This document shows positions 1 to 9,400 of a stretch of DNA of 64,000 nt, piece by piece; position 1 is the stretch's first letter, and each line of letters starts with the position of its first letter. The position numbers and the translations under genes are program-made. The notes beneath the pieces were generated by a model. That model was not told where the DNA came from. It saw nothing but the letters and a program-made list of their open reading frames with translations, and made no database searches. Origin of the DNA: Monarcha castaneiventris obscurior (taxonomy: Eukaryota; Chordata; Aves; Passeriformes; Monarchidae); NCBI GenBank assembly GCA_026261815.1, contig JAMPIT010000511.1, forward strand, positions 1,947,001-2,011,000, read 5' to 3'.

Positions 1-3000
1 TTTGCTGTGTACTAATGCTCTTACTAAAGCCTCCAGGAGCTTTGGGGGGGGTTTATTTCAGCAGGGCACAAGTACCTTGTGCCCCTTACAGATCTGTTCA
101 TTTAATTCCACTAGGACTCAAGTGTGTTGCAGACATTGTGTCACAACATGGAAGCACAGTCAGAGCCGCTGCTGGCTCTGGCTCCACAGTCTGTTTTCTT
201 GGCCTCTCCAAAGGGTACAGTGAGTCCCAGGTGTGGTCAGGTTTGGTGCCTGCTGCTCTTTTGATTTCTTAGGCTCTCTTCAGCAACAAGTCATCATCCT
301 AACCCTGGGACTGTTGAATCGGGAGCATGGTGCCTTTGCTGGTTACTCTCATCTTTTGTGAAGAACAACTCTTACAAAAATTTTCAGAAAGATTCAACAT
401 AAATTCAGAATTTGATTTTGAATTCAGTGAGTCTGTCCTTCAGTCGTCCATACATGCTTCTTTTTTTTCCAGTGAGCTATATAATTTCTGCCTGACTCTG
501 CCTCCAGCCTACTGCAATGCCAGCTTTTTGTGCACGGGGCTATTTCTTGACTAAAAAATGTTACGCAACAGAGTAGTTTTTCATATCAAACTGAGAGTCT
601 ATATTCTAACCTACTCAGGGTAAATCAAATCCAAACCCCCCCTTCCACCAAAAAGCCTGTAATGTTGCAATAAATGCAGTCTCATTCTAAATGGTTTATT
701 TATGCTGCATTATTTTGAAAGATGTAATTTTATAGTTTTTATCCATCTTTCTGGCTTTGGCTGTCAGTCTTCTTGTGTTAAAGGAAAGAATATTAAATAG
801 TCTTTATTCAGTTTACAGTGTTGTCATTAGTGAGATACAAAGATAATGACTAAAGCCAATCAGTAGGAAGCGTCCCTGCACTCAGTTTAAGAATGCAAAC
901 TGTAGTGGATAGAGATCTTTTCACTGTTTGTGTTTGATCAGAGCTGTTGTCTGTACCTCCGAGGAGGGGAGAACCCTGTGAGTGCTGCCTGGTGATCAGC
1001 GGGTGTTTAAACCTCCTGTGACATGCTCAGTGTAGCGTGACCAACACTGAGACTGGCTTCAGCGACCTCTCATGCTGTTCCCTTGCGAATGTGCTGCTCA
1101 GGCATGGATGGAAAGGGACTGAAGGGAACTGGTCTTCCCCTTTCGGACAGCTTGCTTCCAGTCAAGTGCAGAAGGGAAAAACCATGTCCCATGAGGGCAG
1201 ACAGTTGTGCCAGGAACGCTCTGTGCTTGGGACATGCCATATGTCTGCGCCAGGGCAGAGAGCTCGGTGTTGACAGTTGCAGGGATGAACTCGAGGGCAC
1301 CACACATGCTGGTGGTATTTCCTCTGGGTGTGTGGCAGGGCTGCGCAGGGCTGTTGTATATCAGGGCTGCAAATCCTGCAGCAGCAGGGCTTGGCATCCA
1401 CAAAACAGGTTAACAAAGCATTTCTTGTTTTGTTCCTGTAATGGCAATCCTTGGAGGGCAGCGAGGTGGTGGCCCCTTTGCTTTTCTCCTACAGCTTCAT
1501 TTTGTGCTGCAGTTTGGTTGCATGGAAGCAAGAACTGCTCTGAACACAAACAAAATAGTCCCAAGCCTGCATGGCTAGGACTGTCCTCACAGAGGAGTCT
1601 ACTGCCAGCTATTCTGCATAGGGCTCCATTTCGGAGGGGATTGAGCACTGCCTGGAGCTGCTTGGAGGTCCCTCTGGTGCCTCTCACTGTGGCCTCGGGC
1701 CTTTTCTTTGGCGAAGTGCAGCTGTGGCGTTTGAGTGTGAGTGGGTGTGAATGTGTGCCTGTGGGAGACTGCTGATGCAGGAGTGTGAAGATTCCCCTGG
1801 AGTTGTGGGGTTACCTCTTGGGGGGGACAAGGGTCCCAGATGTGGCCTGCACTGTGACAGCTGGGCAATTTAGCAACTGCTTCTGAGCCTTCACAGCCTT
1901 CAGGGAGGCTTTTTTACTTTTGCTACTTACGAATCAGTCAACCTAAAACATGCTTCTGGTTGGACCAGAGAGCATCTTCAGAAACTCTTTTGTGACTGAA
2001 ATGAGTAGAAGAAACTACCCAAGTCTCTGAACTGGGAGGCTCCATGTGGAGCTGTGGTGATGGGCAGCAGTGTCCAGGGTCAATCTCTGCTGTTTTTCTT
2101 CACAGCTACTGGGTTTGTTTAGTGTGTTCCAGGAAAAGCACTATGTCTTGCTGATTCTTTGGTGCATTGGGTTTGCCATTGCCCCCTTATATGTGCATCA
2201 GGCAGGGTGCAATTCAGGTGGAACTGGTAAGAGCTTGTACTGAGGCAGGAGCATGTGATTCTGTGAGCACACAGGCTGTGCATCCACTGTGTTTTACAGG
2301 TGTGTGCTTTTGTTGTTTGACATCCATCTGCTTTCCAGAGTATTTGTGTTGAGTGTGTCTGAGACATTTTCACATTTGCATCAACTCCAGTGCTGTGTGA
2401 TCAGACTGTGTTCCAGGGCAGTCTGTGTCATGCTGGGATGGGAGGAGATCCAGGGGTAGCTGCAGCAAAGCTCTGAGATTCTGCAAGGCCAGAGATTTTT
2501 CTGTCCTTTCCTTGCTGCCCCAGCATTTAGCATATTCACTATTACATGGTTTATTAAAGGGACAGTTTCTACCCTTACAGATCTGGTGAGATGTTGGATT
2601 CCCAGAAAAGGGTTCACGTGCTGGAGCCTCTGGGAACAGCGTGCCTGCCTCTACAAAGTCTGCATGAACCCTTTTAATTATCAGTCAGAGAAAAAACTGC
2701 ACTGCTCTAGGTCACTTGTTTTGTGCTAGTGGGGGTTTACTTGGTCAACTTGTAGTTTCTAGATGGGTGTAGAAGCTTAGACATGTAGAGGGGGTCAAGT
2801 TACTGACTGTGGTAGCTCTGGTCACCAAGTAAAGGACCCAAGTGAGCAGACCTGGCATGCAGCTGAAGGCTGGAGAAATTGCTTTTTGTGCTTGTAGGTT
2901 TGTAGGGGGGGTCGGGGAGAGAGAATCAGCACTAATTGAATGCTGGTACTGAATTACATGGAACAAAGTACGAGTTGGACACTTGTGTAATGCTGAGTGT

Positions 3001-3091
3001 GCCCAGGAAGACAAGTTTGCAGAACCTCATACTGGTATCTAAAATGCACTTTAGGTTATTTTATCTTTAACCCAATTGCTGCAATTTCTTT

Positions 3092-3099
3092 TGTATATA
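3092..3099 (+). promoter_or_regulatory. Pumilio-type element UGUAUAUA
   Basis: The octamer TGTATATA matches the Pumilio recognition element UGUANAUA exactly. It sits in a T-rich context in the putative 3' UTR. It would act only if this strand is transcribed into a 3' UTR, and a chance match is possible. Confidence 0.3.
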
Positions 3100-4235
3100 T
3101 TTTCACAAAGTTTATTTTTGCTCTGAGTAAAAGTTAACAGGGGTGTGCAAAGATGAGCACTTAACTTGGTGCAATACCTGTAGCTAAAGATCCTTGTCCC
3201 ATGTGGTCCGTGTGTCTGTCTGACAGAACAGGTGTGGTGGGTGTCGTGCTGCCCTTCCCCCGTGCCCCAGACAAATTATGCATTGTTAGCAAACGTCCAA
3301 TCTATGCAAATAACCCTCTGAGAGCACTGTGCTTCAGCAGCCTTTTCTCTCACACTTTCTGGGAGCTGCTTGTCACCCTGTGGGACATGCTGTGTCTCTT
3401 GATGTGTGTCCTTCCCCCGTCCTCGTTCTGTCACCCACGTGGGAACACAAGTGACAAGCTGCTCTCAAACAGCCATGTTGCACCTTTGAAATTTGTCTTC
3501 AAGATGGTTTCTGATGTCCTGTTACTGCCTTATTTCTTGGGGGTGGCCGGAGCCATCCACGATGTTATCTTTGATCTGCATCAATGCTGTGAACTGTTTA
3601 CAGCACTCCTACTCCAAGATAAACTGGGTTCAGAGTTGGAGCCAGCCGGCCCCTTGGTGTGGAGCTGCAGGGAGAGCTGAGCTGAGGGTAGTTGTCCTTG
3701 GAGATGATTGGAGATGAGCAGCTGTTCCTGTGTTGGTTCCTGAGCTGAGGCAGCCGAGTCAGTGGGGCAGAGGAGATGAGATCTGGTGTCACATTCTCGT
3801 TTCCACCACTGGCTGGGAGACACCGGGCAAGGCACAGAACCTCCCCGTGCCTTGGATCCTCCCCATGGAACAAGGACAGGGTGTTGTCTCTGTGAAATGA
3901 TTTGAGATCTGTGGGTGAAAAGTTCTTGGCAGGAGTTATCTGAGCTAGCTGGGCAGAACTGTTGGAGTCCGTTTGGACTGTAAAAAGAAGAGCATGTCTT
4001 TAATAAACCCTATGAATTTCTGACTGCAGAATTTTTAATTGTATACTATTTTTTCCGTAACATATTTTGGAAGCAGTGTCAAATTTTTATAAATGTTACC
4101 TGTAGTCAATTCTCATGGACAGGGCTGAACTTTTAACTTTTTTGTGTCTTACCTTGATATCTAGCACATATTCTAGAAGGTGGATTCTGTGTCTGCACTG
4201 AGAAATGCAAATTAAACTGGATATTTATGTAGTAG

Positions 4236-4243
4236 TGTACATA
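4236..4243 (+). promoter_or_regulatory. Pumilio-type element UGUACAUA
   Basis: This is a second exact UGUANAUA octamer, about 110 bases before the AATAAA at 4346. A position close to a poly(A) site is typical for functional Pumilio sites. Transcription of this strand is not proven. Confidence 0.3.
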
Positions 4244-4345
4244 GTCTGAGTGTGTGTTTTTGGAACTAGGTGAAACCCCACACCATGCTGCAGTGGTGTG
4301 TAAGCTGGCCAAAATTTGGTTTATTATGCAGTGTACACTTCCTCA

Positions 4346-4351
4346 AATAAA
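4346..4351 (+). promoter_or_regulatory. Candidate poly(A) signal of the upstream gene
   Basis: AATAAA is followed by a T-rich stretch at about 4360-4384. It is one of three clustered AATAAA motifs (4002, 4346, 4660) on the plus strand before the tail of C1orf122. Which one is used cannot be told from sequence alone. Confidence 0.35.
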
Positions 4352-4700
4352 TGCAGTTTCTACTTTTTCTTAAAAAAGATTTTTTTCACATGACCTTTTC
4401 CAGCAGACTTGAGGGTGTGCTTGCAATGCTGTAGTTGCAGTCGCTGGTGTTCCTAGTTTGTGACTCTGTTGTCCTTCTGCTGCTCGGGCTGACCCTGCTC
4501 TGTTCTGCCTCATCCAGCTGAGTGCTGGCAAACCCCAGCCTGGCTCCACACCGGGGGCAGCTCCAGCGGAGCTGTCGGCACTGGGGGGCTGCACTGCCTG
4601 GGGCTTTGGAGACAGCTGAACTAAACCCCAGTTTCTCGAGAATGTGTGTATGGTAAGGTAATAAAGGAATTTATTTAACTCTGAAACATGGGAACAAATG

Positions 4701-5414
4701 TGCTTACATTGAGCAATGTGAAGATGTTAGTTACAGGTACAGTACTTCCAAAGGAAGAGCATCTCCAAAACCCAAAAGAGTTAATATGCATTTGTATTTT
4801 TTGAAGAATGTGAAATAATGGTGTTTGCTTAATTGTTCATTTTGTATGAAGTTCATATTGTACTTTGAAATATCTGCAAAGAAGTGGAAATTAACCTTTT
4901 TGGAATTGAAAGCAATATTAATACTAATGGAATCCTAATTAAATACTTATTTAAACATTGTGTTATAATAATTTTTCCTGAGAGTATTCTGTGGGAGAGG
5001 AGTGTGAGCGTCCTGCCCTGTCCCCTTAGGAGAAGGAATTCCAACCCTGAAAGGCAGCGTTTGCCTTTTCACTCTCCTCCCTCTCCCAGCACTTGGCCTA
5101 ACTTCGCCGCTCTGGTGCTGTGCGGTGTGGGTGGGAGTTGAAACCCAGAACTGGGGCATCTCCCACCCCAGACCTTCAACCTCATCCCGTAGCTGGTTCC
5201 TGCTCAGGTCAGGCCTGACTCCAGGACTGGCTCTCGGCAGGAGTTGAGCAGGGGCCATAGAACAACACAGGGTTTGTGCCTCTGCAGCCTCGCCAGCGTC
5301 GGCTCGGGCTGGTCCTGATCCCAGAGCAGCCAGGGAAGAATCAACCTTTGGAACACACGGGCGCTGGGGGCGGCTGTGCCTCCTCAGGATCAGACAGTGG
5401 GGTGTGGGGAGATA
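4701..5414. other. Spacer between two convergent transcription units, no gene seen
   Basis: The stretch is AT-rich up to about 4980, then becomes more GC-rich towards the C1orf122 tail. Short open frames on both strands have no recognisable homology. It probably separates the 3' end of the plus-strand neighbour from the 3' end of C1orf122. Confidence 0.5.
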
Positions 5415-5433
5415 CAAACCAAGCCCCTCTCAC

Positions 5434-5439
5434 TTTATT
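5434..5439 (-). promoter_or_regulatory. Poly(A) signal of C1orf122
   Basis: The plus strand reads TTTATT, which is AATAAA on the minus strand. It lies about 210 bases beyond the C1orf122 stop codon and just before AT-rich sequence, giving the gene a short 3' UTR. Confidence 0.65.
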
Positions 5440-5648
5440 TTGAAGTGTAAATTTAATGCGATAAGGCACGAGCGCAGCGAGACTAAGCGAGATCCAAGGC
5501 CACGGCGGGGAGCCCGGCGGTGCCGTCGTCACGGGTCCCTGTGTTCCCCGGGCACCGACCGGGCGTTCCGGAGCTCCAAAACCCGATCGCGCCCCTCCGT
5601 CCCTTCCGTCAGGCCCATCCTCGGTCCCGCCGCCGCTCCCGGGGCTCC

Positions 5649-5963
5649 TCAGGGTCCCGCGCTGCTCTCCGCAGGGCCGGGACTCAGCGCCGCCCGCAGC
5701 GCGGCCATCGCCGCCGTCAGCTCCTCGCAGGCGGCGATGCGGGACCTCAGGTGCCGCTGCCGGAGCTCCAGCAGCTCCCGCAGCCTCCGCGGGTCGTCTG
5801 GAACCTGCAGGGAGACGGCGGGGAGACAATGGTCACAGCCGGCGCCGCGGTACCCCCGGACCCCCCAATGCCCCTTGACCGTCCCGTTCCCTCTCCACAC
5901 CCGCCGCTCTCCCTCCGTCTCCATCCGGCCTGCGGGCGACTCCTGGGCGCCCCCGGTCGCCAT
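5649..5963 (-). CDS. C1orf122: C1orf122 homologue, small protein of unknown function
   Basis: This is a two-exon model. Exon 1 is 5963-5901 (21 codons), the donor is GTGTGG at 5900, the intron is 96 bp, and exon 2 is 5804-5649 after a CTGCAG acceptor, giving 72 aa. Recognition rests on the C-terminal helix: a Leu/Arg/Gln-rich stretch ending in IAACEEL resembles the human motif with IAACEEML as I remember it. The helix looks amphipathic and could form a coiled coil. The human protein is about 110 aa with a longer N-terminus, so the start is uncertain; an in-frame ATG further up (6035) overlaps YRDC. The intron length is a multiple of three and has no stop, so retention would give about 104 aa. 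The gene lies head-to-head with YRDC, an arrangement shared with human. No function can be read from the sequence. Confidence 0.65.
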   Translation of the reverse strand: MATGGAQESPAGRMETEGERRVWRGNGTVKGHWGVRGYRGAGCDHCLPAVSLQVPDDPRRLRELLELRQRHLRSRIAACEELTAAMAALRAALSPGPAESSAGP

Positions 5964-6033
5964 GGGAGCGGCGGGAGGCGCCCCGCCTCGGATGTGTGTC
6001 ATCGCTCGGCGCCGCGGACGGAAGTCGCGCCGC
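5964..6033. promoter_or_regulatory. Bidirectional promoter between C1orf122 and YRDC
   Basis: Only about 70 bases separate the chosen start codons of the two divergent genes. The spacer is CpG-rich, has no TATA box, and carries an ETS/GABP-type site ACGGAAGT at 6018-6025. Such sites are characteristic of mammalian bidirectional housekeeping promoters. Transcription start sites are not known, and the two 5' UTRs may overlap. Confidence 0.6.
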
Positions 6034-7950
6034 ATGGCGCGGACGACGAGGGCGCTGGCGCGGGTGGCGGAGGGAGCGGCGGGGCCGGGGCCGGGCCGCG
6101 CCCGCCTGGTGCTGCTGCCGCCCGGCGGCGGGGCCCGGCCCGACCCTCACGGTGCGTGCGGGGAACCAGCGGAGGGGGGAGGCTGGGCCGGCGGCGGGAG
6201 GCCCTCAGTCGAGCTGGGCTGGGCCGGACCGGAGGGTGGAGGCCCCGGCCGGTGGAGGCAGGTGCCGGGTCGCCCCGCTGACGCCTGGTGTCGCGCAGGC
6301 TGGAGGGAGGCGGTGGCGGCCGCTGCCGGTGCCCTGCAGGCAGGCGGGCTGGTGGCGGTGCCCACGGACACCGTGTATGGCGTGGCCTGCCTGGCCCAGG
6401 ACTCGGCCGCCGTGCGCAGCATCTACAGCCTGAAGGGGCGGAACGGTGCGAAGCCGCTCGCCATCTGCCTCGGGGACGTGGAGCGGCTCTACAGGTGGGT
6501 GCGGCCGGGCCGTGGAGCCCGCGGGGCTGCACGGAGATCCCGGCGGGGTGCAGCACCTCCTCTCGCGGACCCGGAGCCCCACGGAAGGGATGGGAGGGCC
6601 TTGCTGGAGCTGCCTGAGGTCCAGTGGCCCGGCCGACATCGTGTGCACACCGTGATCCAGCTGTCTCTGGCCCTGCAGGTACTGCCACGTGAATGTTCCC
6701 GACGAGCTGCTGCGGGACTTGCTCCCGGGACCAGTGACCCTAGTCTTACAGCGTTCAGAAGAGCTAAATAAAGACTTAAATCCATTCACATCAGTAAGTC
6801 TTGGCTACACGATTGATCTCAGGGCTTCGGGGGCAGGGGGCTGGTTTTGTGCTGCTGCTGTGACATTTGCTCTTGTTCCCAGAAGTGGTCCCTGTGTTGT
6901 CCTGCTCCCTGTGACTGACCTGGACATGGCATAAAGCAGCATTAGGGCCTGATTTAAGTCTTGTGTTATTGCTGGTTCAGCAGATGTAGATCTGTCACAT
7001 CTCTAGAGCTTCAGCTTTAAGTCAAGAGAGCTTTAGGCAATGTAAAATTAAAACCAGTTTCTGTGTGTAAAACCCTTCTCTCTTTCCCTGCAGCTGGTTG
7101 GTGTTCGCATTCCAAACCACCCCTTCATGAGAGACCTGGCACGTGCCTGCTCAGGTCCACTGGCTTTGACAAGCGCCAACATCAGCTCCCACGGCAGCAC
7201 CCTGACCGTGTTGGTGAGGTTCTTTCATCCCTCAGGGATGTCACTGGGGCACTTTGGCAGAGCCCCAGGCTCTCTCAGTTGAACTCAGCTTTAGCAATAA
7301 ACCAAGAGTTGCTCTGTTGCTGTATTTTTATTTTATTTAAATGATACTCACAAACCACTGTCAGGACTGTTACCCACAGCTCTCTTGTAGGAATTCCAGG
7401 ACTTATGGCCTCAGTTGTCCTTGGTCATTGATGGAGGCCCCATAGGAGATATCCAGAGCCCAGAGTGTCGCTTGGGGTCAACTGTGGTTGACTTATCTGT
7501 GTCGGGGAAATTCTCCATCATCCGGCCTGGCTGGTGAGTGTAGCTGGGGCTTTTCCTTTGCTTTAAATGAAACAAAGCTTTTGGATAGGGTTGGGTCATG
7601 CATTACTTTGCTTTGTTTTGTTCTGCATCATTTTGTTTGTTTTGCTTTGCTTCCCACAGCAGTTCCACCTTTCCATTAATGTTAACTTAATTACGAGCAC
7701 ATACAGAAATCCTCAAGAGCTCTCAAATTCTCCTTTCTCAAGGCTTCTATGTGAAGCCGTAGTTTCTGGAGTTCGGGCTCTCCTTGGTTCTAAGTACAAT
7801 CCTGTGTCTCACCAATTAGTCTTCTCCAGAAAATGCAGTTTAATGCTCCAGACCCTTTGTTCTGATGGCTCTATTTCTCCCTGCAGTGCACTAACACCCA
7901 CAGTTGACATCTTGAAGAAGAAGTATGGCTTGGTACCAGAATCTTCCTAA
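6034..7950 (+). CDS. YRDC: YRDC, threonylcarbamoyl-AMP synthase
   Basis: YRDC makes threonylcarbamoyl-AMP from threonine, bicarbonate and ATP, the first step of t6A formation at position 37 of ANN-decoding tRNAs; the KEOPS complex and OSGEPL1 then transfer the group. Six exons join in phase: 6034-6151, 6299-6494, 6679-6793, 7094-7213, 7391-7533 and 7887-7950, giving 251 aa (human 279). All introns are GT-AG. Family landmarks are PTDTVYG (61-67), KGR (85-87), AKPLA (90-94), LPGPVTLV (120-127), TSAN (169-172), a GSTVVDLS segment and a C-terminal KKYGLVP. The N-terminal ~40 residues are Ala/Arg/Gly-rich with few acids, compatible with the mitochondrial targeting reported for human YRDC. An in-frame ATG at 5992 would add 14 residues; I chose 6034 because it lies just past the ETS site. 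The gene appears intact. Confidence 0.95.
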
Positions 7951-8054
7951 CCCTTGGGACTGGGAGCTGGTGGAGCTGGGCACTGTGTGCCTGTGTACTC
8001 AGGAGTGGGTGATCATGGCCTTGTTTAATAAGGTCAATGGGTTATGTCAAGGTA

Positions 8055-8060
8055 AATAAA
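8055..8060 (+). promoter_or_regulatory. Poly(A) signal of YRDC
   Basis: AATAAA lies about 105 bases after the YRDC stop codon and is followed by an A-run and then TG-rich sequence. This gives a short 3' UTR, and no better signal is closer. Confidence 0.75.
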
Positions 8061-8898
8061 AAAAAGACTAGAAAAACCATTCTGACCTCTTTGTGCTGCT
8101 GTATCGTTCCCAAATGTCTGTTCTGTTATCTAGGCTTTGTGAATACAGTGATGATGAAAGTTAAACTGTTGTCAGGATGGTGTGGGGAAGAACCTGTGTG
8201 CCCCACCTACTTCTGAGTGCTCATCCCATGCCATCTGCACTGGAAGGAAAGCAAACATGGAGTAGAGGGGTTTGGAGCTTTGGGGGTGTACAGCTGTGGT
8301 GTTCTCTGTCTGCTTTTCTCTGTTCTAAATGCGATCAAAATCTACTACTGAGATAAAAGTGCTTCTGAAAAATCACAGTATTCAGATAAATAGGCTAGAG
8401 CTGCTCAGAACAACCTGCTTCCTCCTAATGCAAAGAATGAAATAAGCTCTTGGTGTGATGATCTTCCTTCGTTTAAATGTAGAATTTTCTCTTGATTTTG
8501 CTCTAAAACGGTGCTAAGCTGAAGTAAACAGAGAATGGATGAAAGTGTCTGCTGGTATTTATCATTGATTGAAAAGTAAAGTTGTTGGGAAGCAAGGAGG
8601 GGGCAGCACGGGGTGTGGAGCCAGGATCCTTTCCCTGGGTGGAACGGCTCCACTGGGGTCCCCAGTGCTGCCTGTGGGACGTGTGTGGTGAGCAGGGCCT
8701 GTGCCAGGGCTGCTCCTCTGCCTGCACCCAGCCCTTGCACAGCCTGTGCTGGGATGTTTTTTCCCAATGTCTTGAGGACCATGGAGGAGTTTTCTGTTGT
8801 TACTGCTCACAAGCAGCTATCTCAGGCACTGCCAGTGGATTGTACTGCACACACAGCCGACCCCAGAGTCATCATTGCCTGTCTGGAGCTTCTGCTGA
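8061..8898. other. Spacer after YRDC, no gene seen
   Basis: Mixed-composition DNA with only short open frames lacking recognisable motifs. The longest (8613-9056, 147 codons) runs into the adjacent LTR remnant and is judged a chance frame. Confidence 0.5.
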
Positions 8899-9400
8899 TG
8901 CCTTTTCCTGGTCTTAAAATCAAGAGGCAAACATGGTTAGAAGGGAAAAAGGGATTTTACCTTGGTATTTATTTAAAGATCCTTAGGTGCACTACATCCA
9001 GGTTGAATGCACCTCGATGTACACTGCACATTCACCCCGCAAAAGATCTGGTATAACACTATAGGTTTTACTAATTAGCATATCTATCATAAATTCCCCA
9101 ATGAGAGGCCAGAATGAGCCCCCCTCCCCAAGGAACCTTCACCTGGATGGTTCTATCTTAGTTTACAAAATGTGTTCTTGAGAGGACCTTGAGGTCTGGG
9201 GCATATTGCTCCCTAACTACAAAACTTCTAAAATGTTTAGTCTCTCGGCTTCACAAACAAGTCCAAGAATGTAGGCAAAAAACCACTAAGAATACAGAAG
9301 TTGTAAAAAGGCATAACAGGAGTATAAAATAAAAGGCAAAAAATCATCACAGCATTACTGCTATAAAATTCCCAAAGCACCAGGCTGGGTGAGTTACTGT
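8899..9400 (-). mobile_element. Solo LTR remnant of an avian endogenous retrovirus
   Basis: On the minus strand this reads like a passerine ERV LTR I remember: a segment around CTAATTAG with ATGATAGATATGC near 9075-9100, then a unique stretch, then AATAAA (plus-strand TTTATT at 8968-8973). About 70 bases of U5-like sequence follow, ending near 8899 with a TTTTAAGACCAGG-type end. No gag, pol or env frame is attached, so it is a solo or truncated LTR. The upper boundary and target-site duplications are not resolved. Identification is by memory only. Confidence 0.55.

Larger units (their letters stand above)
1..4700 (+). other. Non-coding stretch, probable 3' UTR/flank of an upstream plus-strand gene (MTF1 by synteny)
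   Basis: No reading frame here resembles a protein I know, and no splice-bounded exon stands out. The base composition is AT-rich with many T-runs, as in a long vertebrate 3' UTR. AATAAA signals occur at 669-674, 4002-4007, 4346-4351 and 4660-4665, and two perfect UGUANAUA Pumilio-type sites lie at 3092-3099 and 4236-4243. In human, MTF1 lies tail-to-tail with C1orf122, which would place its 3' end exactly here on the plus strand. No MTF1 coding sequence is visible, so the assignment is inference from synteny; plain intergenic DNA remains possible. Confidence 0.35.
5440..6700. promoter_or_regulatory. CpG island covering C1orf122 and the 5' half of YRDC
   Basis: The region is very GC-rich and dense in CpG, unlike the AT-rich DNA before 5,000 and the YRDC introns after 6,800. 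It contains the whole C1orf122 coding region and YRDC exons 1-2. The base bias keeps several chance frames open for hundreds of codons on both strands. Boundaries are by eye. Confidence 0.75.

Noticed and set aside
1083..1775. 230-codon plus-strand frame in the putative 3' UTR
   Set aside because: No recognisable domain; Cys/Trp-rich random composition; overlapping frames of similar length on the other strand.
5404..6771. 455-codon plus-strand open frame across C1orf122 and YRDC exons 1-2
   Set aside because: It is antisense to C1orf122 and runs through YRDC introns. High GC and CpG-island composition leaves stops rare. Only the YRDC exon portions carry recognisable protein sequence.
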